Below are positions 19,216 through 28,243 of a DNA stretch of 64,000 bases, one piece after another. The stretch's first letter is position 1; the number at the start of each line of letters is the position of its first letter. Both the position numbers and the translations under genes were made by a program. The stretch comes from an uncultured Pelagibacteraceae bacterium. GTDB taxonomy: Bacteria; Pseudomonadota; Alphaproteobacteria; Pelagibacterales; Pelagibacteraceae. Under the pieces are notes generated by a model. That model searched no databases and was not told the DNA's origin. It worked only from the letters and a program-made list of their open reading frames with translations. The stretch covers positions 62,001 to 126,000 of the forward strand of contig CACLSS010000001.1 of the NCBI GenBank assembly GCA_902609645.1, written 5' to 3'.

Positions 19216-19988
19216 TTTAATGTTTCAGGTAGTTCCAATTTTTTCTTAGATAAGGTAAAAATTTCATAACCATTACTAGTTACCCCAACTGTGTGTTCAA
19301 ATTGTGCTGACAAAGACTTATCTTTTGTAACTGCTGTCCAACCATCTTGTAGCAATTTTGTATTATATTCACCCTCATTAATCATTGGTTCAATTGTAAA
19401 CAGCATTCCCGCAGACAGTCTGTTTCCAGTTTTTGGTTCTCCATAATGTAAAATGTTTGGAGGTTCATGAAATTTTTTACCTAGTCCATGTCCACAAAAG
19501 TCCCTTACAACCGAGAAGCCTTTTTGTTCCACATAATTTTGTATTGCAAATCCTATATCTCCAGTAAACGATCCCTCTTTTAATGTTTCGATACCCTTAA
19601 TCATAGATTCATAAGTGGCTTTAATTAATTTTTTTGCTTTTACCGATACGTTTCCCACCAAAAACATTCGACTTGTATCACCATGCCATCCGTCTTTAAT
19701 TGCTGTAACATCAACATTTAATATATCGCCGTCCTTTAAAATTTTATTTTGTGGAATCCCGTGACATACAATGTGGTTTGTAGACGTGCAGCAAGATTTT
19801 GGAAAACCTCTATAAAATAGTGGCGCAGAGTATGCTCTGTTGTCATTAATATATTCGTAGCAAATCTTATCTATATCTTCAGTTGTTACCCCAGGTTTTA
19901 TAATTGAATTTAACTCATCCAATGCGCCAGCTGCAATAGCACCAGCTTTTCTTGTACCTTCAAAAGACTCTAAAATTTCATCATTCAT
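19212..19988 (-). CDS. map: Methionine aminopeptidase, type I
   Basis: Map removes the initiator methionine from new proteins. The metal ligands of the pita-bread fold can be seen: D in NVDVTAIKDGWHGDTSRMF, H in CGHGLGKKFHEPP, and E in FTIEPMIN and QFEHTV. I place the start at the ATG at 19988, which overlaps the sfsA stop by 8 bases. A TTG 12 bases further upstream would add four residues and is less likely. The position inside the purine operon is unusual for the family in general, but the tight overlaps show it is part of the same transcript. Confidence 0.95.
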   Translation of the reverse strand: MNDEILESFEGTRKAGAIAAGALDELNSIIKPGVTTEDIDKICYEYINDNRAYSAPLFYRGFPKSCCTSTNHIVCHGIPQNKILKDGDILNVDVTAIKDGWHGDTSRMFLVGNVSVKAKKLIKATYESMIKGIETLKEGSFTGDIGFAIQNYVEQKGFSVVRDFCGHGLGKKFHEPPNILHYGEPKTGNRLSAGMLFTIEPMINEGEYNTKLLQDGWTAVTKDKSLSAQFEHTVGVTSNGYEIFTLSKKKLELPETLK

Positions 19989-20685
19989 TAAATAAATCAA
20001 TTTTTTTATTTATTTCTATTCCTTTGTTTGTAAATTTACAATCATAACAAATAACATTTACGTTTTTTTTTAATGCATTGTTAAAAACTTTATAATATTC
20101 AGGATCTATGTCTGAAGCTATAGCAAAAGACTTACATTTTTCTATTTGAATTAGAAAAAAAAGATAGCTTTCATAACCCTGTTTATTTGCTATTACTAAA
20201 TTTTCTAAATGCTTTTTTCCTCTGCTTGTAACTGAGTCTGGAAACTCAGCATGATGGCTTTTTCTTTGTAAAGAAACACTTTTAACTTCAAGAAATGCTT
20301 TTTTATTCGTTACTTTATTTAGTAAAAAAAAATCAAATCTTGTATTTTCACCGAACTTTTTTTCAGGTCTAATTATATTAAAATTCTTTAACTCTTTAAT
20401 TGAACCTTTATTAATTGCTTCTTGGACTATTTTATTTGTAACATGTGTGTTTATACAAATTTTTATTTTATCAACCTGAATAATTTGAAGTGTATATTTA
20501 AGTTTTCTGTTTTCGTTTTTTGATTTTGTTATCCAAACTGGGTTTCCTTTATTTAATAATTTTATCATTGAACCTGGGTTTGGGCAGTGCGCAGTTATAA
20601 TTTTATTTTTTAATTTAATATCAACAAAAAATCGCTTATATCTTTTTATAAGAACTCCTGGTATTAATTCATTTTCGAAATCCAT
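19981..20685 (-). CDS. sfsA: SfsA family protein (DNA/RNA nuclease superfamily fold)
   Basis: The protein of about 234 residues has the SfsA pattern: an N-terminal OB-like part with RYKRFFVDI and AHCPNPGSM, and a C-terminal restriction-enzyme-like core with E-V-K-S-V-S-L and FPDSVTSRGKKHL. SfsA was named for sugar fermentation stimulation in E. coli; its biochemical role is poorly defined, and a nuclease fold is known for the family. The start is set at ATG 20685 rather than the TTG at 20700. It is the first gene of the sfsA-map-pur-bolA-grxD series and diverges from the cinA-like gene, leaving only 18 bases between the starts. Confidence 0.92.
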   Translation of the reverse strand: MDFENELIPGVLIKRYKRFFVDIKLKNKIITAHCPNPGSMIKLLNKGNPVWITKSKNENRKLKYTLQIIQVDKIKICINTHVTNKIVQEAINKGSIKELKNFNIIRPEKKFGENTRFDFFLLNKVTNKKAFLEVKSVSLQRKSHHAEFPDSVTSRGKKHLENLVIANKQGYESYLFFLIQIEKCKSFAIASDIDPEYYKVFNNALKKNVNVICYDCKFTNKGIEINKKIDLFNE

Positions 20686-20703
20686 TTTTAATATTAACAA
20701 AAT

Positions 20704-21465
20704 ATGAGTAAAAAAAATAAAAAAATTTCTGCTGCTATCTTAGTAATAGGCAATGAGATTTTGTCAGGGAGAACTGTAGATAAAAATATTTCTTTTTTAG
20801 CTTCATGGTTGAATAATAATTTAGGTATTAAAGTTAGTGAGGTAAGAATAGTCCCAGATATTGAAAGTAGAATTGTTAAAAATGTTTTATCATTAAGTAA
20901 GAATAATAATTATGTTCTAACCACCGGGGGTATCGGACCAACTCATGATGATATTACTTCAAAGTCAATCTCTAAAGCTTTTAAAAAAAAATATACTTTT
21001 CACAATGAGGCTTATGCTATTTTAAAAAATTACTATGGAAATAAAAATTTTAATGATCCTAGAAAAAAAATGGCAAAAATGCCAAGCGGCTCAAAACTAA
21101 TATACAATCCATCAAGTGCAGCCCCAGGTTTTATGATAAAAAATGTTATTTGTCTTCCTGGAGTTCCTTCAATTTTAAAATCGATGATAAATAATTTAAA
21201 AAAATATTTAGTACCCGGATTAATAACTCATAGTTCAACAATATCTGTTGAAACTGTAGAAAGTAATATTGCTAAAGGATTAGAGGAGGTTCAAAAGAAA
21301 CACAAAAATTTTGTAGATATAGGTAGTTACCCCTTCTTTAGACTAGGTAAAATTGGTGTTTCAATAGTTATTAGATCATCAAATAAAATTCGTTTACAAT
21401 CTTGCCACAAAAATATTATTAAAATATTAAAAAGAAAAAAAATAAAAATATTTAAAGGGGCTTGA
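20704..21465 (+). CDS. CinA/MoaB-like molybdopterin-binding domain protein (COG1058)
   Basis: The 253-residue protein is the N-terminal MoCF-like half of CinA. It shows GNEILSGRTVDKN and TTGGIGPTHDDITSKSI, the nucleotide-binding loop of the family, and AAPGF followed by LPGVPS. The C-terminal nicotinamide-nucleotide amidase domain of full CinA is absent. Stand-alone versions are known in many Alphaproteobacteria; pyrophosphatase activity on ADP-ribose has been reported for the domain in other bacteria. The function here is not settled. The stop overlaps the next start (TGATG). Confidence 0.82.
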   Translation: MSKKNKKISAAILVIGNEILSGRTVDKNISFLASWLNNNLGIKVSEVRIVPDIESRIVKNVLSLSKNNNYVLTTGGIGPTHDDITSKSISKAFKKKYTFHNEAYAILKNYYGNKNFNDPRKKMAKMPSGSKLIYNPSSAAPGFMIKNVICLPGVPSILKSMINNLKKYLVPGLITHSSTISVETVESNIAKGLEEVQKKHKNFVDIGSYPFFRLGKIGVSIVIRSSNKIRLQSCHKNIIKILKRKKIKIFKGA

Positions 21466-21890
21466 TGTTATATTTTGCTTTCGGAAGTAATCTTAATCAA
21501 AAACAGATGAAGAAAAGATGTAACGACTCAAAGTATATTGGTTGTTACAGTCTAAAAAATTATAAACTTGTTTTTAGAAATTATTATCTTGGAGGAGGGG
21601 TGGCAGACATTCAAAAAGATAAAAATTCTACAGTTTTAGGTGCAATTTATAAAATTTCAAAAAAAGATGAAAAAGAATTAGATGTTTATGAGGATTATCC
21701 CAAAACTTATATTAAGAAATATTTTAAACTTTTAGGAAAAAAAGTAATGTTTTATTATATGCCCAAAAAAACTATGCATGTACCTCCTAGTAAAAGATAT
21801 CTTAATTTAATTATACAAGGATATAAAGACTGTGGTTACAAGAATAATTACATTGTAATTTCTAGGAACAAAAAAGTAAAAGTTGAATGA
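21465..21890 (+). CDS. Gamma-glutamylcyclotransferase-like protein (GGCT/AIG2 fold)
   Basis: The protein of about 141 residues starts with LYFAFGSNLN, the substrate-binding loop of the GGCT fold (usually YGSN, here FGSN). The putative catalytic acid is in the VYEDYPKTY segment. Family members cyclise gamma-glutamyl amines to 5-oxoproline or act on related amides; the substrate is unknown. I take the ATG at 21465, which overlaps the cinA-like stop, over the TTG at 21462. The 3' end overlaps the GT17 gene by 4 bases. Confidence 0.78.
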   Translation: MLYFAFGSNLNQKQMKKRCNDSKYIGCYSLKNYKLVFRNYYLGGGVADIQKDKNSTVLGAIYKISKKDEKELDVYEDYPKTYIKKYFKLLGKKVMFYYMPKKTMHVPPSKRYLNLIIQGYKDCGYKNNYIVISRNKKVKVE

Positions 21891-22777
21891 AGATTTTTGA
21901 TTGTTTTATGTTTTACGACGAAGAGATGTTGTTAGATGTTAGACTAAACATTTTGGATAAATATGTAGATAAGTTTGTTATTGTGGAGAGTACTTTTACA
22001 CATAGTGGAAAAAAAAGAAATTTAGTATTTGATATTAAAAAATTTTCAAAATTTAAAGACAAAATAATTTATCACGTTGTTGATAAGAAACCAAAAGGAC
22101 TTGAAGAAGTAAATGTTTACGATACCGATCATATAAAAGAAAATAAAGTTATAATGAATGCTGTTAGATTTGAAAACGGTCAAAGACATGCAATCAGTAG
22201 TTTGTTAAAGACAGCAGAGGCAAACGATCAAATAATTATTTCAGACTTAGATGAAATTCCTAACTTAGATAATGTAAATTTTAACAATATTAAAAGCAAA
22301 ATTATCTTATTTAGACAAAAAATGTTTTATTATAAATTTAACCTTATTTTAGAAAATATGGTTTGGTGTGGCTCAAAATCTTGTAAGATGAAAAATTTTT
22401 TATCTCCTCAATGGCTGAGAGAGATTAAGGATAAAAAATATCCTTTATGGAGAATTGACACAATTTTTTCAAATAAGAAATACAACAATGTTTATTTTGT
22501 TGAAAATGGAGGTTGGCATTTTACAAACATAAAAACACCAGAAGAGATTGATAAAAAACTCAGATCTTATATGCACCATCCCGAATATGATCAAAGCAAT
22601 ATAGGACCAAAGGAAATTGATAGAATGATAAAAGAGCGAAAACCTGTTTACGATTTAATGGCAAATTCTTCAGAGGTAAAGGACAGAAGCAATACAAAAC
22701 TAAAAGTCGTAAATATAAATGAATTGCCTATTTTTATAAAGCAGAACCGAGAAAAATATAACGACTGGATACTTTGA
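21887..22777 (+). CDS. Glycosyltransferase family 17 (MGAT3-like)
   Basis: The 296-residue protein opens with KIFDCFMFYDEEMLLDVRL and continues with the VIVESTFTHSGKKR motif, both characteristic of GT17. That family is named for eukaryotic beta-1,4-N-acetylglucosaminyltransferase III, but members occur in bacterial glycan loci. The acidic motif IISDLDEIPN is the likely metal/nucleotide-sugar site of the GT-A fold. No signal or membrane segment is seen. It is followed 7 bases later by a second glycosyltransferase. Acceptor and donor are unknown; a surface polysaccharide or glycan-lipid is plausible. Confidence 0.82.
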   Translation: MKIFDCFMFYDEEMLLDVRLNILDKYVDKFVIVESTFTHSGKKRNLVFDIKKFSKFKDKIIYHVVDKKPKGLEEVNVYDTDHIKENKVIMNAVRFENGQRHAISSLLKTAEANDQIIISDLDEIPNLDNVNFNNIKSKIILFRQKMFYYKFNLILENMVWCGSKSCKMKNFLSPQWLREIKDKKYPLWRIDTIFSNKKYNNVYFVENGGWHFTNIKTPEEIDKKLRSYMHHPEYDQSNIGPKEIDRMIKERKPVYDLMANSSEVKDRSNTKLKVVNINELPIFIKQNREKYNDWIL

Positions 22778-22784
22778 AAATAAA

Positions 22785-23699
22785 ATGAATTCTAATGCAA
22801 TTGTAACTTTAGCAGACTCAAATTATTTTGAATTATTAAATGAACTAATTAATTCGATAGAAAAACATGATAACAGTAAAAGTACTTCAATTTGTGTGTT
22901 AGACGCTGGTTTAACTGATCAACAGAAAAAAGAGTTGAAAGACAAAGTTCACTCAATAAAAAAAGCTGAATGGGATATTAAAGTTCCAGGCTATAAAGTT
23001 TTAAAAAAGGAATGGTTAAAAAGTCAAGTCTCTAGAGCTTTTCTTCCAAAGTATTTTCCAGAATTTGAAAAGTATCTTTGGATAGACTGCGATGCATGGA
23101 TAAATTCTTGGTCTGCAGTAGAGCTTTACTTTAAAGCGTGTGATGACGGAAAGTTAGGAATAACACAAAGTATTGGTCCAGGTTATAGAATAATGTCAAA
23201 AGTTAAATGGTTATTAGGAAAAGTAGCTATAATTAAATCACAGAATTATAAACATGCTAAAGCATCAGGAATTGAGGATGAAATTTCAAGAAAATTAGCT
23301 TTTGCACCACACATTAATATTGGCGTATTTTCTTTAGAAAAAAATTCTAAATGTTGGGAAGTTTGGCAAAAAAATTTAGAAAAAACTTTATCAAAAGGAA
23401 AAGTCTTTGGATCAGAAGGTCTAGCAATTAATATTGCTGTTTATCATGATAATGTACCAGTTGAATTTTTACCTTTAAAATGCAATTGGATAACAAGTCA
23501 TTTGTTACCTAAATACGATAGCCAGAACGATAATTTTGTTGAACCTTATCTTCCTAATGACAAAATTGGTATAATTCATTTAGCAGCTGGTCTTTGGAAG
23601 AATAATAAAGATATGAGACTTAACAAAGATATTAAAATTGAATTAAAAACACTAGATGGAAAAACTGTAAATAAAAGTCTCAGATTTGGAATTAAATAA
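22785..23699 (+). CDS. GT-A glycosyltransferase, GT8-like
   Basis: The 304-residue protein starts with a strand (NAIVTLADSNYFELLNEL) and a helix as in GT8 enzymes. The DxD-like site is in YLWIDCDAWINSW, followed by FAPHINIGVFSLEKN and a GSEGLAINIA stretch that fits the acceptor region. No membrane segment is present. I am confident of the GT-A fold but less so of the exact CAZy family. It lies between the GT17 gene and the sulfatase (one base before its start), which suggests the three act on one glycan. Confidence 0.68.
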   Translation: MNSNAIVTLADSNYFELLNELINSIEKHDNSKSTSICVLDAGLTDQQKKELKDKVHSIKKAEWDIKVPGYKVLKKEWLKSQVSRAFLPKYFPEFEKYLWIDCDAWINSWSAVELYFKACDDGKLGITQSIGPGYRIMSKVKWLLGKVAIIKSQNYKHAKASGIEDEISRKLAFAPHINIGVFSLEKNSKCWEVWQKNLEKTLSKGKVFGSEGLAINIAVYHDNVPVEFLPLKCNWITSHLLPKYDSQNDNFVEPYLPNDKIGIIHLAAGLWKNNKDMRLNKDIKIELKTLDGKTVNKSLRFGIK

Positions 23700-23700
23700 A

Positions 23701-25281
23701 ATGAAGGTAAAAAATATATTATTTATTATGGCAGATCAATTAAGATGGGATTACCTTTCATGTTATGGGCATCCACATTTAAAAACGAAAAATATCGATG
23801 ATCTTGCTAAAAAAGGTGTTTTATTTGAGCACGCCTATGTTCAATCACCAGTTTGTGGTCCATCAAGAGCTTCTTATTATACTGGCCGAACAGTTTTTAG
23901 TCATGGCTCGACATGGAACCAAGTTCCATTACCCATAGGAGAATTAACCATAGGTGATTATTTAAGAAAGTCTGGAATAAGAACAGGTATTGTTGGTAAG
24001 ACGCATATGAAACCTGATAATGAGGGTATGGCGCGTTTAGGAATTAATAAAGATACTGAAATTGGTTTAATAGTAAGTGAACCCGGTTTTGAACCTTACG
24101 AAAGAGACGATGGTCTTCATCCAAACAATCATGTTAAAAAATATAAAAAAAAATTGTCTTACAATGATTGGCTAAATAAACTTGGATACGAAGGAGATAA
24201 TCCATGGGATAGTTGGTCTAATTCTGCTAAAGGCAAAAATGGAGAAATTCTCAGCGGATGGAAACTAAGAAATTCAAATAAGCCTGCTAGAATTCCTGAA
24301 AAACACTCTGAAACTGCTTTTATGACAAATAGAGCAATGGAATTTATAGAGGAAAGCTCTGATAAGCCGTGGTTTTTACACTTGTCATATATCAAACCAC
24401 ATTGGCCTTACATTGCTCCATCTCCTTATCACAACATGTTTTCCCAAAACCAATTTAGTCAAGTTCAAAGAAATGAGAAAGAGAAAGAAAACATGAACCC
24501 AGTTTATAAAGCCTTTGTAGAAACACGAGTTTCAAAAACTTTTTCAAAAGACGAAGTAAGAAATACTGTCATGTCTGGTTACATGGGTTTAATTAAACAA
24601 ATTGATGATAATCTTGGTAGGCTTTTTGAATTTCTTGAAAAAAAAGGAACTATGAAAGATACAATGATTATATTTACATCTGATCATGGTGATTATCTCG
24701 GTGACCATTGGTTAGGAGATAAGGAATTATTTCATGAACAAATAGTAAGAGTTCCAATGATTATTTACGATCCAAGAGAATCAGCTAATAAAACAAGAGG
24801 ACAAAAGGAAAAACGTTTAATTGAAGCAATCGATCTATTACCAACTTTTTTAGATGCGGTTGAGAGCAAAGAGAGCAAACATCGACTTGAGGGTACTTCT
24901 TTAATGCCATTAATAAATGCCGATAAAGTTACTAATTGGAAAGATGCGGTATTTAGCGAGATTGATTATTCATTTAACGATGCTAGAAAAGCGCTTAAGC
25001 TAGGAGCTTCAGACGCAAGAGGATACATGATTAGAAACAACGAATGGAAATATATTTATTTTAAAGGTTTTCCGCCACAATTGTTTGATCTTAAAAGCGA
25101 TCCAGAAGAATTTAAAGATTTAGGTCAGTTAAAAGATTATTCTAAAGTTAGAAATGAAATGAGAGAGTTATTATTAAAAAAATTAGTTAGTAGAAAAAAT
25201 AGGGTTGCTGCATCGGATGAGTTTGTTCTAAAAGATAGAGATTACACAAAAGAAGACGATATAATGATTGGAGTTTGGTAA
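23701..25281 (+). CDS. Formylglycine-dependent sulfatase / phosphonate monoester hydrolase family
   Basis: This is an alkaline-phosphatase-superfamily type I sulfatase of about 526 residues. The metal-binding start is LFIMADQLRWD (D12, Q13). The modification motif is CGPSRASYYTGR with C52, which fits C-x-P-x-R and should be converted to formylglycine. Late ligands are in FTSDHGDYLGDH. There is no signal peptide, so it is expected to act in the cytoplasm. The wording around LGDH and HEQIVRVPMII also resembles phosphonate monoester hydrolases, so sulfate esters and phosphonate or phosphate diesters are both possible substrates. The start is set at ATG 23701, just after the upstream stop. Confidence 0.8.
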   Translation: MKVKNILFIMADQLRWDYLSCYGHPHLKTKNIDDLAKKGVLFEHAYVQSPVCGPSRASYYTGRTVFSHGSTWNQVPLPIGELTIGDYLRKSGIRTGIVGKTHMKPDNEGMARLGINKDTEIGLIVSEPGFEPYERDDGLHPNNHVKKYKKKLSYNDWLNKLGYEGDNPWDSWSNSAKGKNGEILSGWKLRNSNKPARIPEKHSETAFMTNRAMEFIEESSDKPWFLHLSYIKPHWPYIAPSPYHNMFSQNQFSQVQRNEKEKENMNPVYKAFVETRVSKTFSKDEVRNTVMSGYMGLIKQIDDNLGRLFEFLEKKGTMKDTMIIFTSDHGDYLGDHWLGDKELFHEQIVRVPMIIYDPRESANKTRGQKEKRLIEAIDLLPTFLDAVESKESKHRLEGTSLMPLINADKVTNWKDAVFSEIDYSFNDARKALKLGASDARGYMIRNNEWKYIYFKGFPPQLFDLKSDPEEFKDLGQLKDYSKVRNEMRELLLKKLVSRKNRVAASDEFVLKDRDYTKEDDIMIGVW

Positions 25282-25287
25282 TTAATT

Positions 25288-26124
25288 ATGAGCAACATAG
25301 AGGTAAATAAAATTATTGATCCAACACCCGCTTCAGATGGCGCTGGTGTAAAATTGAAAAGAAGTATTGGTGTTGAACCAAACTATTTTGATCCATTTTT
25401 AATGTTAGATGAATTCGGTTCAGAAAATAAAGATGACTATGTTGCTGGATTTCCTGCTCATCCGCACAGGGGAATTGAAACTGTAACTTATATGTTAGCA
25501 GGTGAGTTTGAACACAAAGATAGCACTGGTGGTAAAGGAAGAATGACAGCAGGCGATGTTCAATGGATGAAAACAGGAAGTGGAATTATTCATTCAGAAA
25601 TGCCCGCTATGAAAGAAGGTAGACTTCATGGCTTCCAACTTTGGATAAATATGCCAGCAAAGTATAAAATGAATAAACCAGAATATATTTATATAGACTC
25701 AAAAAAAATGAGTATTCATAAAGACGAAGATAAACTGATAAAAATTATTGCAGGAAAATTTGAAAAAGCAGAGGGACCAGTGAAAAAACACAATGTTGAA
25801 CCGATTTACTTTGACGTAGAATTAAATAAAAACAAAAATTTTAAATTTAAATTACCCAAAACACACAATTCATTAATTTATTTGATTGATGGTGAAATCA
25901 AAATTGGAGATAAGCAGCATAAACAAGCAAAAGATTCTACTTTAATTTTACTTACTAAAGGAGAGGAGTTAAAAATCTTAGCAATGTCTAAAGCTAAATT
26001 TTTATTAATCTCAGGAAAACCAATCGGTGAACAAATAGCAAGAGGAGGACCATTTGTTATGAACACTAAGCAAGAAATACAACAAGCTATCGAGGATTAT
26101 CATAGCGGTACTTTTGTAAAATAA
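25288..26124 (+). CDS. Pirin family protein (bicupin)
   Basis: The 278-residue bicupin has the pirin signature HPHRGIETVTYMLAGEFEH and SGIIHSEMP, which provide the three His and one Glu metal ligands of the N-terminal cupin. The C-terminal half is a metal-free second cupin ending in GGPFVMNT. Bacterial pirins have been described as quercetinases or redox-responsive regulators; the role here is open. It sits 6 bases after the sulfatase and 3 bases before the small membrane protein. Its position beside an aromatic-degradation locus is suggestive only. Confidence 0.9.
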   Translation: MSNIEVNKIIDPTPASDGAGVKLKRSIGVEPNYFDPFLMLDEFGSENKDDYVAGFPAHPHRGIETVTYMLAGEFEHKDSTGGKGRMTAGDVQWMKTGSGIIHSEMPAMKEGRLHGFQLWINMPAKYKMNKPEYIYIDSKKMSIHKDEDKLIKIIAGKFEKAEGPVKKHNVEPIYFDVELNKNKNFKFKLPKTHNSLIYLIDGEIKIGDKQHKQAKDSTLILLTKGEELKILAMSKAKFLLISGKPIGEQIARGGPFVMNTKQEIQQAIEDYHSGTFVK

Positions 26125-26127
26125 ATT

Positions 26128-26454
26128 ATGTGCCCAATTTGTTGGATTAGTGGTTTTATTGCTGCTTTACTTGGCGGCTCCATGATAGCTGTCGTTAATC
26201 ATCCTATCTCATGGATAATAAGTGTAATTTTAATAGCATATGCAGTTTATAAATTCTATGAAGCTAGAAAAAGAGGCTTAAAAATGAGTGATGAGACCAA
26301 AGCAAGAAATAGAAAAACAATTTTTAGATTTACACAGGGTGTCGTGCTTGGATCTTTTGTCACTGCTGCGATTTTTTATAGTTTAACTTATAAAGAACAC
26401 GAAAGAATGCACGATTTATTAGAGCAACACGGTATAGAAAAACACGAACACTAA
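26128..26454 (+). CDS. Small membrane protein with N-terminal CPIC and His-rich tail, unknown
   Basis: I do not recognise this 108-residue protein. It starts MCPICW, has two adjacent hydrophobic segments (about residues 6-24 and 29-45), a basic loop KARNRKTIFR, a third hydrophobic segment near 74-88, and a tail rich in His and Glu (HERMHDLLEQHGIEKHEH). The Cys pair and His tail hint at metal binding. It follows pirin by 3 bases and its stop overlaps the end of dctM by 4 bases. Confidence 0.6.
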   Translation: MCPICWISGFIAALLGGSMIAVVNHPISWIISVILIAYAVYKFYEARKRGLKMSDETKARNRKTIFRFTQGVVLGSFVTAAIFYSLTYKEHERMHDLLEQHGIEKHEH

Positions 26455-27761
26455 GACATCATCAAACTTGGAAGAAACAAACATATTGCAGGAAAAGCAA
26501 TAATAAGCGCAAGTCTAATAATATCAGTAAATAAAAAAGGAAGTGTTCCAAACCAAATTGTTTGAAGAGGAGTTCTTTGCATTACACCTTTAATAACAAA
26601 TAAATTCATCCCAACCGGTGGAGAAATTAAACCAAATTCAACCACTATAACAGCGAATATACCAAACCAAATTGGATCTATACCCGCATCAGCAATTACA
26701 GGGTAAAAAACTGGTATTGTTAAAAATAACATGGCAAGAGAGTCCATTACTGTTCCAAGTACTAAGTAAATAGCACAGATAACAAGAATTATTCCAACCT
26801 GAGTTAATTGTAAGTCATTAATGAAATCAACAACAGTAAAAGGTAACTGTGTAACAGTTATTAAAACATTAAATACTGCAGCACCTATCACTATAAGATA
26901 AAGAGCACCAACAGTTTTGATTGTGTCCCAAACTGAATTTTTTAACATTTCAAGTGTTAATTGACGTCTTAAAAAAATAAAAATTAGAACCAATATAACT
27001 CCAACAGCAGCACTCTCTGTTGCAGTAAAAAAGCCTAAGTAAAGTCCGCCCATAATAATTGCAAAAATTAAAAATATTGGAAAAACTTTCCACAAAGCCG
27101 CAATTCTTTCTTTAAAGGGCATCTTATTTCCATAACCACCTTGGTTCGGATAAATCAAAAGATAAACACGAATAGCAATCATATAAAGAACAACTGCGAT
27201 TAAACCCGGTATTAAGGCTGCAAAGAAAAGTTTTTGAACTGACTGTTCTGTAAGGTAAGCGTAAATAACCAATATAACACTTGGTGGTATAATAATTCCT
27301 AAAGTTCCACCAGATGCAATTGATCCACTTATCAAAGCATCACTGTAACCGTGTCTCCTCATCTCTGGAGCTGCCATTTGAGACATTGTTGCTGCTGTAG
27401 CAATTGAAGAACCACAAATCATTCCAAACCCAGCACAGGCACCAACAGTTGACATTGCTAGACCACCTTTATAGTGACCAACTATTGCATATGCAGCGTC
27501 ATAAAGATTTCTAGAAAGGTTAGCTCTGTTAGCAAGATTACCCATTAAAACAAAAAAAGGTAAAACTGATAAACTATATTTTGATACAGATTCATAGGGT
27601 GCCGTTCCTAAAATAAAAAAAGCTTGTTCAAAACCAACTATGAATCCAAATCCAGTGAAACCCACTATTAGCATCGATATTCCAATTGGAATATTAAGTG
27701 CCATTAAAATTAGAACTGCTAAAAAAGCCAATGCTCCGTTTACTATTGGATCAAAACTCAT
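26451..27761 (-). CDS. dctM: TRAP transporter large permease (DctM)
   Basis: The 436-residue, extremely hydrophobic protein has about 12 membrane segments and DctM landmarks: MALNIPIGISMLIVG, the GICGSS-like GMICGSSIATAATM, IIIPPSVILVIYAYLTEQS and LISPPVGMNLFVIKG. It is the sodium-coupled channel subunit of a tripartite carboxylate transporter. It pairs with DctQ upstream (4-base overlap). The binding protein DctP is encoded divergently at 29190. Neighbouring enzymes suggest an aromatic or phenylpropanoid-like acid as cargo (inference). Confidence 0.96.
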   Translation of the reverse strand: MSFDPIVNGALAFLAVLILMALNIPIGISMLIVGFTGFGFIVGFEQAFFILGTAPYESVSKYSLSVLPFFVLMGNLANRANLSRNLYDAAYAIVGHYKGGLAMSTVGACAGFGMICGSSIATAATMSQMAAPEMRRHGYSDALISGSIASGGTLGIIIPPSVILVIYAYLTEQSVQKLFFAALIPGLIAVVLYMIAIRVYLLIYPNQGGYGNKMPFKERIAALWKVFPIFLIFAIIMGGLYLGFFTATESAAVGVILVLIFIFLRRQLTLEMLKNSVWDTIKTVGALYLIVIGAAVFNVLITVTQLPFTVVDFINDLQLTQVGIILVICAIYLVLGTVMDSLAMLFLTIPVFYPVIADAGIDPIWFGIFAVIVVEFGLISPPVGMNLFVIKGVMQRTPLQTIWFGTLPFLFTDIIRLALIIAFPAICLFLPSLMMS

Positions 27762-28237
27762 TTACTACTTCTTTCCGTTATAGATTGAATAAACCAAAGT
27801 ATTATTGCTAAAACACTTAACCACATTGCAATAGCTGTTGCGAAATAGAATGGATAAAAACTTAATTCAAGATCAATTGTAACTCTTTTGTTTGCTAAAA
27901 AGGCGAATGCTTCTTTTGTAGTACCGTATGCAACAAAAGACATTATAATTAACATTAAAATAAATCTAAAAATTGTAATAAAAGTTTGTAATTTTGAAAT
28001 GGCTACATTTTTTATAAAGTCAGCAGATACATGTGCATTTAAAAAAAAGGCTCTAGGCATTGCAAGAAAGGCAACTAAGGCAATACCAAATTCAACAATT
28101 TCAATAGTACCTGCAACAGGGGAATTAAGAAAACGTCTACCAAATACATCACAAAAAGTAAGTATTGCTAATGAAAATAAAATTAGTCCAGATGCAATGG
28201 CTGCGTGGTCAAATATTTTATTTATTTTAATTTGCAT
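27758..28237 (-). CDS. dctQ: TRAP transporter small permease (DctQ)
   Basis: The 159-residue protein has four hydrophobic segments and the DctQ family features CDVFGRRFLNSPVAGTIEI and FLAMPRAFFLNAHVSADF. It forms the membrane pair with DctM, overlapping it by 4 bases. A -10-like TACAAT (28249-28244, minus strand) lies only 6 bases before the ATG, so the message may be leaderless. Confidence 0.93.
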   Translation of the reverse strand: MQIKINKIFDHAAIASGLILFSLAILTFCDVFGRRFLNSPVAGTIEIVEFGIALVAFLAMPRAFFLNAHVSADFIKNVAISKLQTFITIFRFILMLIIMSFVAYGTTKEAFAFLANKRVTIDLELSFYPFYFATAIAMWLSVLAIILWFIQSITERSSK

Positions 28238-28243
28238 AAGAAT

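Noticed and set aside
21465..26454. Possibility that sulfatase and pirin belong to the aromatic island
   Set aside because: They are on a separate convergent transcript and no shared chemistry is evident; kept as a separate group.
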